A stretch of DNA of 50,652 nucleotides from Clostridia bacterium (GTDB taxonomy: Bacteria > Bacillota > Clostridia > Christensenellales > CAG-138): positions 1 to 50,652 of the forward strand of contig JAFWJN010000018.1 of assembly GCA_017514685.1 (NCBI GenBank), read 5' to 3'. This document shows, one piece after another, positions 33,577 through 42,817 of this stretch. Each line of letters begins with the position of its first letter. The stretch's first letter is position 1. The position numbers were made by a program, and so were the translations under genes. The notes under the pieces were generated by a model. It saw nothing but the letters and a program-made list of their open reading frames with translations, did no database searches and was not told the origin of the DNA.

Positions 33577-34212
33577 ATGGAAGTATTAGACAGAATGCGT
33601 GCATGCGGCGTTGTGCCGGTAGTTGTTCTTGAGAGCGCGGATGACGCGGTTGATACTGCAAAGGCAATGCTCAAGGGCGGAGTCGATGTCATGGAGATCA
33701 CATTCCGCACGGCAGCAGCGGCGGAGTCGATCAGCCGGGTAGCAAAGGAAGTTCCGGATATGCTGGTCGGTGCGGGAACCGTTGTTACGCTTGAGCAGTG
33801 CAAGAAAGCAGTCGAGTGCGGCGCAAAGTTCATTGTTTCCCCGGGCTATGATGAAGAAGTCGTATCCTGGTGCTGTGAGCATCAGATTCCGATTACGCCG
33901 GGCTGCGTTACCCCGACTGAGATCATGTATGCGTTAAAGCACAACATTAAGGTCATCAAGTTCTTCCCTGCGAATGTATATGGCGGTCTGGCCGCGCTGA
34001 AAGCCCTTGCAGGACCTTTTGGAGGGATCCGCTTTATACCGACTGGCGGCGTCGGACAGAGCAATCTGGACGAGTTCACGCGTTCGTCGGCAGTACATGC
34101 GGTCGGCGGAAGCTGGATCTGCCCCAAAGCGGATATCAGCGCACACAATTATGATAAAATCAGCGCACTCTGTGCAGCAGCACGTGAAACGATCGACAAT
34201 GCACGTCAATAA
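33577..34212 (+). CDS. eda: KDPG aldolase (2-dehydro-3-deoxy-6-phosphogluconate aldolase)
   Basis: Class I aldolase splitting KDPG to pyruvate and glyceraldehyde 3-phosphate. 211 residues of a TIM barrel. Glu40 and Arg44 lie in VMEITFRT, the phosphate loop in GAGTV (66-70), and the Schiff-base lysine is Lys128 in IKFFPA. It follows kduI by 14 bp and precedes kdgK by 9 bp, so the branch is co-expressed. Confidence 0.96.
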   Translation: MEVLDRMRACGVVPVVVLESADDAVDTAKAMLKGGVDVMEITFRTAAAAESISRVAKEVPDMLVGAGTVVTLEQCKKAVECGAKFIVSPGYDEEVVSWCCEHQIPITPGCVTPTEIMYALKHNIKVIKFFPANVYGGLAALKALAGPFGGIRFIPTGGVGQSNLDEFTRSSAVHAVGGSWICPKADISAHNYDKISALCAAARETIDNARQ

Positions 34213-34221
34213 GGAGGACAT

Positions 34222-35250
34222 ATGAAATTTCTGACTTTCGGAGAAATCATGCTGAGACTGAAGTCGCCGGGACAGGAGCGCTTTTTCCAGAGTCCGATGC
34301 TGGAAGCAACATTCGGCGGAGGAGAAGCAAACGTAGCTGTTTCATTGGCGAATTACGGGCAGGATGTTTCTTTCCTGACTGTTCTACCGAAAAATGCAAT
34401 TGCGGATGAGTGCGTAAAGGAACTGCGCAAATTCGGAGTTGATACAAGCCGGATCGTCCGAACGGATAATGGAAGGCTCGGTATTTACTATCTGGAGAGC
34501 GGAGCAAACCAGAGACCCTCCAAAGTGGTATATGACAGAGCATACTCAGCAATTGCGCTTGCAGGTCCCGGTTCCATTGACTGGGAAGCGGCGTTCAAAG
34601 ATGTCGACTGGTTCCATATTACCGGTATTACTCCGGCCATTTCCGAGCCGGCGATGGAACTTTCCCTGGAATCGGTAAAGGAAGCAAAGAAACGCGGAAT
34701 CACTGTTTCCTGCGACCTGAATTTCCGGAAGAATCTCTGGAAGTACGGAAAAAAAGCTTCCGAAGTAATGGGTGAAATGGCAAATTATATCGATGTTGCG
34801 ATTGCCAATGAAGAGGATGTCCAGAAGAGCCTTGGAATTACGACCGATGTCGTAGTTGAGTCCGGATCACTCGACAGAGCCAAGTACAAAGCTCTTGGCG
34901 ATAAAGTCCTTGCCAAATATCCGAACATGAAGATGATAGCAATCACTCTTCGTGAAAGCAGAAGCGCGGATAATAACGGTTGGGCGGCATGCCTGAATGA
35001 CAGAGAACAATTCTGTGAGTCCAGAAAATATGAGATCACGGATATCGTGGACAGAGTCGGAGGCGGCGACAGCTTCGCGGGCGGTCTGATCTACGGACTG
35101 AATCACTATGAGGATCATAAGCAGGCACTGGAGTTTGCCGTTGCTGCAAGCTGCCTGAAACACAGCATCATCGGAGACTTCAACCGTGTTGATGTCGATG
35201 AAGTGGAAAAGCTAATGGGCGGTGACGGAACCGGCCGTGTACAAAGATAA
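34222..35250 (+). CDS. kdgK: 2-dehydro-3-deoxygluconate kinase (PfkB family)
   Basis: Phosphorylates KDG to KDPG. 342 residues of the ribokinase/PfkB fold: GEIMLRL at the start, [10 protein letters not shown] (31-40), FRKNLW typical of KdgK and [12 protein letters not shown] (278-289) with the catalytic Asp283. AAGGAGG lies before the ATG. Placed between eda and kduD, so the function is well supported by context. Confidence 0.95.
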   Translation: MKFLTFGEIMLRLKSPGQERFFQSPMLEATFGGGEANVAVSLANYGQDVSFLTVLPKNAIADECVKELRKFGVDTSRIVRTDNGRLGIYYLESGANQRPSKVVYDRAYSAIALAGPGSIDWEAAFKDVDWFHITGITPAISEPAMELSLESVKEAKKRGITVSCDLNFRKNLWKYGKKASEVMGEMANYIDVAIANEEDVQKSLGITTDVVVESGSLDRAKYKALGDKVLAKYPNMKMIAITLRESRSADNNGWAACLNDREQFCESRKYEITDIVDRVGGGDSFAGGLIYGLNHYEDHKQALEFAVAASCLKHSIIGDFNRVDVDEVEKLMGGDGTGRVQR

Positions 35251-35267
35251 GCGAGGAGGAAGTACAT

Positions 35268-36071
35268 ATGGCATTTGATATGAAACAGTTTTCACTGGAA
35301 GGAAAAGTTGCTTGGATCACCGGAGCAAGCTACGGAATCGGATTTGCGATTGCAACGGCACTGGCTTCGGCAGGTGCGACGATCGTATTCAATGATCTGA
35401 CTCCGTCCCATCTGGAGAGCGGACTTGCTGCATACAAGGAACTGGGAATCGATGCCCATGGGTATCTCTGTGACGTAACCGACGAGGACGCGGTGCAGAA
35501 ACTCGTGAAGCAGATCGAAGAGGAAGTCGGAACCATCGACATTCTGGTAAACAACGCGGGCATCATCAAGAGAATTCCGATGGTGGAGATGAGTGCTGCG
35601 GATTTCCGCAAGGTAGTAGACGTCGACCTGAATGCACCTTTCATCTGCTCAAAGGCTGTTATTCCAGGAATGATCAAAAAAGGACATGGAAAGATCATTA
35701 ATATCTGCTCTATGATGAGCGAGCTGGGAAGAGAGACCGTTTCCGCATACGCAGCTGCAAAAGGCGGCCTGAAAATGCTGACCAGGAATATCTGCTCGGA
35801 ATACGGCGAATTCAATATCCAGTGCAACGGTATCGGACCGGGCTATATTGAGACACCGCAGACAGCACCGCTTAGAGAGCGCCAGCCTGACGGAAGCAGA
35901 CATCCGTTTGACCAGTTTATTATTGCAAAGACCCCTGCAGCACGCTGGGGAAGAACAGAGGACCTGATGGGACCGGCACTGTTCCTGGCGTCCGATGCAT
36001 CCAACTTCGTCAACGGACAGATTCTGTATGTTGACGGTGGTATCCTTGCCTATATCGGCAAACAGCCGTAA
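35268..36071 (+). CDS. kduD: 2-deoxy-D-gluconate 3-dehydrogenase KduD / gluconate 5-dehydrogenase-like SDR
   Basis: NAD(P)-dependent short-chain dehydrogenase, 267 residues. Nucleotide motif TGASYGIG, NNAG, and the catalytic Ser-Tyr-Lys in ICSMMS and YAAAKGG. In this operon it should reduce 2,5-diketo-3-deoxygluconate to KDG, the KduD step. By sequence alone it could be called a gluconate 5-dehydrogenase. AGGAGG lies before the ATG. The gene ends the operon at a strong terminator shared with the convergent GntR gene. Confidence 0.92.
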   Translation: MAFDMKQFSLEGKVAWITGASYGIGFAIATALASAGATIVFNDLTPSHLESGLAAYKELGIDAHGYLCDVTDEDAVQKLVKQIEEEVGTIDILVNNAGIIKRIPMVEMSAADFRKVVDVDLNAPFICSKAVIPGMIKKGHGKIINICSMMSELGRETVSAYAAAKGGLKMLTRNICSEYGEFNIQCNGIGPGYIETPQTAPLRERQPDGSRHPFDQFIIAKTPAARWGRTEDLMGPALFLASDASNFVNGQILYVDGGILAYIGKQP

Positions 36072-36101
36072 CCGAAAAGCAGACACAAGTCAAAAGAAAC
36101 A

Positions 36102-36130
36102 GGGCTCAATGTCAACTTGACATTGAGCCC
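36102..36130. terminator. Bidirectional terminator between kduD and the GntR gene
   Basis: GGGCTCAATGTCAA and TTGACATTGAGCCC are perfect inverse repeats separated by one base; the stem forms with a small loop. T-rich sequence follows on plus (TTACTTGTTT). Confidence 0.8.
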
Positions 36131-36151
36131 TTACTTGTTTGCTATAGCCGT

Positions 36152-36850
36152 TCAGATGGCGAAATAATCAGGATATTTGCTGATCAGTTCGGGAAGAGCG
36201 GCATAATATCCGGAGGTAAGATGCTGATGAAGGAACGAAGAAAGATCTTCACAGGCTTCGCGCATCATAACAAGATGGAAAATTCGCAGATGCTCTTCGT
36301 AGGAAGGCCATAAGTGCTCGGCACCAAGACGCACCTGAAGCCGGCGGACACGGTCCTGATGCGTAACCATGCGCATGACAGTTGCCCAGGTCCAGGGTTT
36401 GTTCACGGAAAAGTAGAGCTGCTTGTGAAACAGATTATCCAATTCCATGAACCGGTCCAGCTGACCTGCTTCGAGCGCGGCTTTCTGCTCTTCCAGGTTG
36501 TTGTGCAGATGGGTGATGGAAGCACCATCAGCGTTTTTAATCGCTTCTTTGAGAATCCCGGTTTCTATGTTGAAACGGACAAACATACCCTCTTCAACAG
36601 CGTCCAGATCAATTAGGGAAACAGAACTGGATTTCTGAGGATGAACATCGACGAGTTTGGCTTCTTTGAGTGACACGATTGCTTCACGGATCGGCGTCCG
36701 GCTGGTGCCGAACGCTTCCGAAAGCTCCGCGTCGACAAGCTGCATTCCGGGAGGGAATTCCAGCGTCATGATCGCCTCATACAGAACACGGTACGCATAT
36801 TCGCGACCGGTTTCTCCAGACGTTTTTTCAGGGAGTATTATATGATTCAT
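36152..36850 (-). CDS. GntR-family regulator (FadR/FCD subfamily)
   Basis: 232 residues. The N-terminal winged helix (GREYAYRVLYEAIMTLEFPP, then DAELSEAFGTSRTPIREAIV) is followed by an all-helical FCD effector domain. Regulators of this type (UxuR, ExuR, KdgR-like) control hexuronate genes. It is the last gene of uxaE-uxuB-gntR, 10 bp after uxuB, so it probably controls its own operon and the divergent uxaC operon. Candidate operators (TGATATA palindromes) lie in both promoters. Confidence 0.94.
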   Translation of the reverse strand: MNHIILPEKTSGETGREYAYRVLYEAIMTLEFPPGMQLVDAELSEAFGTSRTPIREAIVSLKEAKLVDVHPQKSSSVSLIDLDAVEEGMFVRFNIETGILKEAIKNADGASITHLHNNLEEQKAALEAGQLDRFMELDNLFHKQLYFSVNKPWTWATVMRMVTHQDRVRRLQVRLGAEHLWPSYEEHLRIFHLVMMREACEDLSSFLHQHLTSGYYAALPELISKYPDYFAI

Positions 36851-36860
36851 AGCGATTTAA

Positions 36861-38486
36861 TTAAAGAGATGCCTTCGCAAGATGCGACTGAAGACTCTTA
36901 CGGACGGCACCGGGGCCTGTGATCAGTTCTGCAAAATCAGCTTCGATCTGCTCGGCAAGGCCGACCTGATAGAGATCGCTGCCCATGATCCGTTCATCGG
37001 AAAGGACCGGAGCCAGGAGAGCATGCACATCGGGCTTATCTCCGAGCTTCACGGCAGTGAAGCGGGGTGCGAGGTCCGGCATCAGAGGATCGTCGCTCGG
37101 CGTGAATGCTTCGCCATTGTCATCCACAGCCATCAGGTAACGGCACCAGGATGCGATCACAAAGGAAATCAGCTTCAGATCCTGAACATTGAGCGTATCG
37201 GAAGCGGCATACTTTTTGATAGTATTGCCGAAACGGACCGTGATCTTCTGAGAAGTATCGGTAGCGATGCGCTGCGGGGTATCGCCGAGGAACGGGTTGG
37301 GGAAGCGCTTCTGAACCACTTCGTCAATGAACTTCTTCGGGTCGATGACGCCGGGATCGACGACAACCGGAAGACCTTCTTTGTATCCGACGATTTCAAC
37401 GAGTTTCTTGAGGTCGGGATCCTGCATTTCTGCGGAAATCTTGGTGAACCCAAGCAGGCAGCCGAGAACCGCGAGGCAAGTGTGGAGCGGATTCAGACAG
37501 GTGCAGACTTTCATGGTCTCAACCATATCGACAACTTCACGCGCGGTGAAGATAACGCCCGCTTTTTCAATTGCAGGGTGGCCGTTCGGGAAAGCATCCT
37601 CTATAACAAGGTACTGAGTCTCTTCAGCGTTGACAAAAGGCGCAACATAAGAGCCATGAGAGGTCTTCTTATAATCCATGTCTTCAATTCCGTCGGCTTC
37701 GATCATTTCACGAACGGCGGCATCGGGACGGGGAGTGATCTTATCGATCATGCTCCAGGGGAAGGAGACAGAGGCACGGTCGCGGACATATGCAACAAAA
37801 CCGGCTTTACTGAGACCTTTTTCTTCCCAGACATCGGCAAAGGCAAGCACTGCAGCTTCAAGACGGGAACCGTTGTGGGAACAGTTGTCCATCGATACCA
37901 TAGCAATCGGATAGGCGCCGGCTTCATAACGCTCGTGAAGCAGAGCAGCGATCTTTCCGATGTAGCTGGTCACCGCATAAGGACCATTTGCCATATCCGC
38001 CGCAACCGCGGGGAACAGGTTGCCTGCGCCGTCCTTGATGTTGTATCCCTTTTCGGTGATGGTCAGAGATGCCATCTTCAGAGAAGGATTGCGGAAAATC
38101 TTCTTGGTTTCTTCCCAGTCTTCGCTTCCGGGGTTCATACCGAGCGTGCGGATGACGCTGCCGATGATCGTTTTCTGAATTCGGCCATCTGCGCAGAGAG
38201 TCGCGGATACGCAAAGATTGTCAAACGGACGGTACGCAGCGTCGAGTGTTTCGGAATCAAAACCTTCACAGGCGACGATTCCGGTGTCTGCATAACCCTT
38301 GTTCAGGATGTCTTGGTCCAAAGCAGCGATGAATGCGCGGAAGATGTTGCCTGCTCCGAAATGTACCCATTCGGGACGGGCGATCGTGTTGGAAAGGACT
38401 GCATCCCGGTCAAATTTCGGGAGGGCATAGCCTTTTTGCTCAAGCAGTTCACGATTGGCAAGGATCGATTCATTACAAAGTTTCAT
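36861..38486 (-). CDS. uxuB: D-mannonate oxidoreductase (fructuronate reductase), mannitol dehydrogenase family
   Basis: NADH-dependent reduction of fructuronate to mannonate. 541 residues, longer than E. coli UxuB (486). The nucleotide-binding start VHFGAGNIFRAF (41-52), DNCSHNG (200-206), the catalytic Lys249 in SMIDKITPR, and CLNPLHTCLA fit the family. AAGGAGA lies before the ATG. Gene order uxaE-uxuB agrees with tagaturonate going to fructuronate and then mannonate. UxaB (tagaturonate reductase) is the near relative; UxaE next door makes the UxuB role more likely. Confidence 0.92.
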   Translation of the reverse strand: MKLCNESILANRELLEQKGYALPKFDRDAVLSNTIARPEWVHFGAGNIFRAFIAALDQDILNKGYADTGIVACEGFDSETLDAAYRPFDNLCVSATLCADGRIQKTIIGSVIRTLGMNPGSEDWEETKKIFRNPSLKMASLTITEKGYNIKDGAGNLFPAVAADMANGPYAVTSYIGKIAALLHERYEAGAYPIAMVSMDNCSHNGSRLEAAVLAFADVWEEKGLSKAGFVAYVRDRASVSFPWSMIDKITPRPDAAVREMIEADGIEDMDYKKTSHGSYVAPFVNAEETQYLVIEDAFPNGHPAIEKAGVIFTAREVVDMVETMKVCTCLNPLHTCLAVLGCLLGFTKISAEMQDPDLKKLVEIVGYKEGLPVVVDPGVIDPKKFIDEVVQKRFPNPFLGDTPQRIATDTSQKITVRFGNTIKKYAASDTLNVQDLKLISFVIASWCRYLMAVDDNGEAFTPSDDPLMPDLAPRFTAVKLGDKPDVHALLAPVLSDERIMGSDLYQVGLAEQIEADFAELITGPGAVRKSLQSHLAKASL

Positions 38487-38521
38487 AGGTATCTCCTTCT
38501 GAAAATATTTCTGATCAAAAT

Positions 38522-39973
38522 TTATACATCCAGTTCTGACGTCAGGATGCGGACATGTTTTCCGAGATGACGGACCAGTGCTGCATAGTAGGCTTCCTCA
38601 TGCTCCGCCATTGTGCGGAAGAACTCCTCACGGAACCAATCCTGCTCGAGCAGCATGCCGTATGCGATGTGAACGGTCTGACGGGCGGGAGCCTGAGTCA
38701 TATACTCCGGCAGATAAGCATCATTCTGGAGGTCAATGTTTGGAATTTCGCTGGCCTTTGTTGAAACATGATAATATCTCTCGGCTTCCGGACGGTGATC
38801 AATCGCAAACTTGTGGGCTTTGCGGTAAAGACCCGGATTGACTTCAGCAACAACACGCATTGCTTCCAGCCAGCTTGTACCTGCCGTCTTGACATGGATA
38901 TGACCTTTTGTTACACGTGCAACGGTGGAGAAGACTGCAAACTTGTCCGAACCGGAATGGAGAGACAGTTTGTATCCGAAGAAATCAGCGATTTCCTGAT
39001 GGACAACGAAGTCGCGGGCAAAATCATTCAGATTGCCTGCATACTCGATTCCCTTTTCAAATGCTCCGGAGAAATGCGGTGCGCATGAAATGGGGGTAAT
39101 CCCCTCAGAATGGAGTTCGTTGCCGATGACAAAGTGCTCGGTCGGGGTGGTAATGGTGAGAGTCTCATCGATGGACAACTCAAAGTCAACATCTACCGTA
39201 CGGATTTCGTCAATATAGCGATAGCAGTCGATCGCGTGAGCGATGGCGTCCCAGAAAACGACAACTACGCGGCGAAGTTCATCCGCTTCCATGTGACCGA
39301 CGATCGGGAGTTCTTTATTGAGATATGTTTCTTCATAATGCTTCCGCAGCACTTCAGGAAGCGCTGCGTACATCTCTGCGATTTTCTCGGCAGGATAGGT
39401 TGCAGCTTTCTGATCAATATGCTCGGAGCAGTCAAGGGTGACCATGGTGCATCCGGACTCAAGAGCATATTTGATTTCTTCTTTTGTCTTCAGATGATCA
39501 CCGTCAGCGCCAAAGCCCTTTTTGTATCCTTCCTGGAACACGTTGAAAGACGCTGCGGAGATTACATCGGTAAAGGTGCGGTGGGTCAGATTTAATTCAC
39601 GAATCGACTGCTGAGCGAAAACAGGATAGATATCGTGGTTTCCGATTGCACGGATATGTCCGGGAGTCGCAAGACCGAGACGATCGCCGAAGCCCATCGT
39701 GAACTGATGACCTTTGTGACTCTTCGGCTTAGTGTAGGGGAACAGCGTCTGCATTGCTTTTGCGTTCTCGTTGGTGAGCGGGCAAAGAAGCAGCCCGTTC
39801 TCTTCGGTACCGGTAAACAAGTCGGATTTTTCACCGGCGACAGCTATCAGTTTGGTCAGATCCTTGCGGACAAGAGCGGCAACCGTGTTCTGGGCTTCAT
39901 CCACGGAGCGTTCGTAAACAAAAAGGTCGGTTCTGGCCAGCAAAGCGCGAAAAGAATCAATTGTCATATCCAA
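38522..39973 (-). CDS. uxaE: Tagaturonate epimerase
   Basis: Epimerises D-tagaturonate at C3 to D-fructuronate. 483 residues. The block GFGDRLGLATPGH (94-106), then GFGADGDHLKT and TLDCSEHI, is characteristic of the UxaE family first characterised in Thermotoga. It replaces the UxaB-UxaA branch of enterobacteria, so galacturonate and glucuronate merge at fructuronate. AAGGAGA lies before the ATG. It is the first gene of the minus-strand operon. Confidence 0.94.
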   Translation of the reverse strand: MDMTIDSFRALLARTDLFVYERSVDEAQNTVAALVRKDLTKLIAVAGEKSDLFTGTEENGLLLCPLTNENAKAMQTLFPYTKPKSHKGHQFTMGFGDRLGLATPGHIRAIGNHDIYPVFAQQSIRELNLTHRTFTDVISAASFNVFQEGYKKGFGADGDHLKTKEEIKYALESGCTMVTLDCSEHIDQKAATYPAEKIAEMYAALPEVLRKHYEETYLNKELPIVGHMEADELRRVVVVFWDAIAHAIDCYRYIDEIRTVDVDFELSIDETLTITTPTEHFVIGNELHSEGITPISCAPHFSGAFEKGIEYAGNLNDFARDFVVHQEIADFFGYKLSLHSGSDKFAVFSTVARVTKGHIHVKTAGTSWLEAMRVVAEVNPGLYRKAHKFAIDHRPEAERYYHVSTKASEIPNIDLQNDAYLPEYMTQAPARQTVHIAYGMLLEQDWFREEFFRTMAEHEEAYYAALVRHLGKHVRILTSELDV

Positions 39974-40009
39974 ATCTCCTTTTGTAATGATTATGAAAAG
40001 TTACTCAAC

Positions 40010-40029
40010 TGATATATTACAGTATATCA
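40010..40029. promoter_or_regulatory. Candidate GntR operator in the uxaE promoter
   Basis: Inverted repeat TGATATA-TTACAG-TATATCA. It overlaps the -10 of the uxaE promoter (40021-40026), an ideal place for repression. Confidence 0.6.
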
Positions 40030-40048
40030 CGGTTTATCGAATTGTCAA
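40021..40048 (-). promoter_or_regulatory. uxaE operon promoter
   Basis: On the minus strand TTGACA (40043-40048), 16-bp spacer, TATACT (40021-40026). The -35 is perfect consensus. Confidence 0.85.
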
Positions 40049-40140
40049 ACTCTTTTATTTAAATAATTAGGAAAAAATGGTGATATTTTTATATATAATA
40101 AACAAAAATCCGTTTTTTTTCAGAAGTTTTCAATTTAGCC

Positions 40141-40169
40141 TTGCAAAACTGATATATCAGTGATATACT
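40141..40169 (+). promoter_or_regulatory. uxaC operon promoter
   Basis: TTGCAA (40141-40146), 17-bp spacer, TATACT (40164-40169). The palindrome at 40148-40161 fills the spacer. Between the two divergent promoters (40049-40140) the sequence is AT-rich; TCCGTTTTTT at 40109 weakly resembles the shared motif. Confidence 0.82.
40148..40161. promoter_or_regulatory. Candidate GntR operator in the uxaC promoter
   Basis: ACTGATATATCAGT, a perfect 14-bp palindrome in the promoter spacer. It shares AACTGATATAT with the operator near uxaE, so one regulator may bind both. Confidence 0.6.
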
Positions 40170-40241
40170 ACAGTCGTATGAAATGGGATAAGACCTGTTT
40201 CGAATCAAAATTTGAAGAAATAAAGGAGAATCACAGAGGAC

Positions 40242-41687
40242 ATGAAGCCGTTTATGGACAAGGATTTTCTGCTCGACACCGATACCGCGAAGGTTCTTTA
40301 TCACGAGCATGCTGCGAAGATGCCGATCATCGACTATCACTGCCACATCAATCCGATGGAGATCGCAAAAGACAAACAGTATGGCACGATTACCGAAATC
40401 TGGCTGGGTGGAAAAACTCAGGACGGCGGCTATTTCGGCGATCACTACAAGTGGAGACTGATGCGCTCGAATGGCGTTCAGGAAGATCTGATCACCGGCG
40501 ACGCCGATCCTGAAGAGAAATTCGTTGCCTGGGCGGGAACTCTGCCAAAGGCAATCGGCAACCCTCTGTATCACTGGACGCATCTGGAACTTCAGCGTTA
40601 TTTCGGCGTTACGGAACCGCTGAGCGAGAAGAACGCAAGAGAAGTATACCGTCACTGCAATGAGATCCTTCAGAAATCCGATATGTCGGTGCGCGGAATT
40701 ATCGAGAAAAGCAATGTAAAACTGATCTGCACGACCGATGATCCGATTGACTCTCTGGAAGCGCATGAGCTGATCAAAGCGGATCCGACCTGCAAGGTCG
40801 CAGTCCTTCCGGCATTCCGTCCGGACAAAGCGATGCGGATCGACAAGCCGGAATTTTCTGCCTATATGGATCAGCTTGAGAAAGTATCCGGAATCACGAT
40901 TGACAGCATGGAAGCGCTCCGCAAAGCCATGTATAGCCGGATTGAGTATTTTGAGGCGCATGGATGCCGGGTTTCCGATCACGGACTGGATCGTGTCCTT
41001 TGCGAAATTGCGACAGAAGAAGAGCTCGATGAAATTCTCCGTAAGGGAAGAGCAAAAGAGCCGGTCAGCGTAAAAGAATACGAAGCGTTCCATACAGCAT
41101 TGCTGCTTGCCTGCGCCAAGGCATACGCTGAGAAGCACTGGGTCATGCAGTTGCATTTCGGATGCATCCGCAATAATTCAAGCAAATATTACAAGCTGTT
41201 CGGTGCCGATACCGGATATGATGCGATGAACGACGGGACACAGGCTCAGAATCTGGCCGGTTTCCTGGATCTTCTGGAGAAGGAAGACGCGCTTCCGCGT
41301 ACGATCCTGTACTCCCTGAATCCGGCTGATAACGGAGTGATCGCAACGGTGATGGGCGCGTTCCAGACCAATGCGGAAGTCCCCGGAAAGATCCAGATCG
41401 GCAGTGCCTGGTGGTTCAATGATCATAAGTACGGCATGCAGCAGCAGATGACCGACCTGATGGACCTCGGAGTCATCGGCAATTTCGTCGGCATGCTGAC
41501 GGACAGCAGAAGTTATCTGTCCTATACACGTCATGAGTACTTCCGCCGCATTCTCTGCAGCATGTTCGGACATCTGGTCGAGAACGGCGAGTATCCGAAC
41601 GACATGGAGACTCTCGGCAAGATCGTGGAAGACATCAGCTACAACAACACACTGCGGTATTTCCGCTTCGATGAGATTATCAAATAA
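40242..41687 (+). CDS. uxaC: Glucuronate/galacturonate isomerase
   Basis: Isomerises D-galacturonate to D-tagaturonate and D-glucuronate to D-fructuronate. 481 residues of the amidohydrolase-like fold. The early metal motif IDYHCHINP (30-38, His33 and His35) and MQLHFGCIRNN later are typical of UxaC. GGAG lies upstream of the ATG. First gene of uxaC-pfkB-gnd-larA, divergent from uxaE. Confidence 0.95.
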   Translation: MKPFMDKDFLLDTDTAKVLYHEHAAKMPIIDYHCHINPMEIAKDKQYGTITEIWLGGKTQDGGYFGDHYKWRLMRSNGVQEDLITGDADPEEKFVAWAGTLPKAIGNPLYHWTHLELQRYFGVTEPLSEKNAREVYRHCNEILQKSDMSVRGIIEKSNVKLICTTDDPIDSLEAHELIKADPTCKVAVLPAFRPDKAMRIDKPEFSAYMDQLEKVSGITIDSMEALRKAMYSRIEYFEAHGCRVSDHGLDRVLCEIATEEELDEILRKGRAKEPVSVKEYEAFHTALLLACAKAYAEKHWVMQLHFGCIRNNSSKYYKLFGADTGYDAMNDGTQAQNLAGFLDLLEKEDALPRTILYSLNPADNGVIATVMGAFQTNAEVPGKIQIGSAWWFNDHKYGMQQQMTDLMDLGVIGNFVGMLTDSRSYLSYTRHEYFRRILCSMFGHLVENGEYPNDMETLGKIVEDISYNNTLRYFRFDEIIK

Positions 41688-41703
41688 ATTTTTGGAGGAT
41701 TAC

Positions 41704-42762
41704 ATGAAAAAGTATGCATTAGTCGTTCCGACCAGCATGGGCGTCCGCATTACGCCCGCAAACCGTCAGCCTGTCCACATCAGCCATGAGTTTTACATGC
41801 AGGCAACAAGCGCAGAGACCAACGTTGCTACCGTATCCGCTTCTCTCGGACTTCCGGTCAAAGTCCTGACCACATTCGTGGAAGGTTCTCCGATCGCGGC
41901 TTTCATCAAAGCGGATCTGAGAGCCCGCAACATGGAATATGAGGGAAAAGATGTTCCGCAGGGAGATCCCTGGGGCTACCGTCATCAGTTCAATATTGCG
42001 GATTCCGGCTTCGGACTTCGCGGACCGCGCGTCACAAACGACAGAGCGGGCGAAGTTGGACGTACTCTGAACGTGAAGGATTTTGATCTTGACCGTATTT
42101 TCGGCCAGGAGGGTGTGGAAATCCTGCATCTTTCCGGACTGATCGCAGCACTGTCTGCAGAAACCAGCGAATTCTGCCTGGAACTTGCCCGTGCAGCGAA
42201 GAAATACGGAACGAAAATCTCCTTTGACCTGAACTATCGCGCTTCTTTCTGGAAAGGCCGTGAAGAAGAACTCTCCAAAGCTTTCCGTGAGATCGCTTCC
42301 GTATCGGATATTCTGGTCGGTAATGAAGAAGACTTCCAGCTGTCCCTTGGAATCAAAGGACCGGAAGCGGGCGGAAAGGATCTGGCATCCAAGATCGACA
42401 GCTTCAAGGAAATGATTCTGGAAGTGAAAAAACAGTATCCCAACGTTCAGGTGTTTGCGACAACTCTCCGCCAGGTTCTGAATGCGAATGAACATCTCTG
42501 GGGCGCACTGCTCCTGAAAGATGGAGAATGGTTCGTAGCAGAACCGCGTCCGATTCAGGTGTACGACCGTATCGGCGGTGGCGATGGATTCGTAGGGGGA
42601 CTTCTGTACGGAATGCTGAAAGGCTGGAGCGGTGAGGATTGCCTCCATTTCGGATGGGCGACCGGCGCATTGGCAGCCACGATGGTAAACGATTATGCGC
42701 AGCCCTGTGATGAAGAGCAGGTATGGGCCGTATGGAGCGGCAATGCGCGTGTAAAACGCTGA
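41704..42762 (+). CDS. PfkB-family sugar/sugar-acid kinase, substrate uncertain
   Basis: 352 residues. Ribokinase fold with VGNEEDFQLSLG (about 205-216) and the catalytic loop GGGDGFVGG (291-299, Asp294), where a Gly replaces the usual Ser after Asp. The N-terminal part (TSMGVRITPANRQPVHISHE) and GFGLRGPRVTNDRAGEVGRT differ much from the KdgK at 34222. The usual annotation would be KDG kinase. As KdgK is present elsewhere in the locus and gnd follows here, gluconate phosphorylation is an alternative. I chose the ATG at 41704 (GGAGG 7 nt upstream); the longer frame from 41533 runs into uxaC. Confidence 0.88.
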   Translation: MKKYALVVPTSMGVRITPANRQPVHISHEFYMQATSAETNVATVSASLGLPVKVLTTFVEGSPIAAFIKADLRARNMEYEGKDVPQGDPWGYRHQFNIADSGFGLRGPRVTNDRAGEVGRTLNVKDFDLDRIFGQEGVEILHLSGLIAALSAETSEFCLELARAAKKYGTKISFDLNYRASFWKGREEELSKAFREIASVSDILVGNEEDFQLSLGIKGPEAGGKDLASKIDSFKEMILEVKKQYPNVQVFATTLRQVLNANEHLWGALLLKDGEWFVAEPRPIQVYDRIGGGDGFVGGLLYGMLKGWSGEDCLHFGWATGALAATMVNDYAQPCDEEQVWAVWSGNARVKR

Positions 42763-42817
42763 AAAAGAACAAATTTAATTACAATTCAAATATATTAATA
42801 TTTTAAGGAGAAGAAAA

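Noticed and set aside
36882-38570. 562-codon plus-strand open frame antisense to uxuB
   Set aside because: It is the shadow of uxuB, which has strong family motifs, a ribosome site and operon context. The antisense protein resembles nothing and has no ribosome site.
40109-40122. TCCGTTTTTTTTCA as a fourth copy of the shared motif
   Set aside because: It lies in a T run and the part after TCCGTTTT does not match; it lacks the CAG at the right distance.
42763-42817. Internal promoter before gnd
   Set aside because: The gap is AT-rich and has TAATAT-like boxes, but no convincing -35 with proper spacing.
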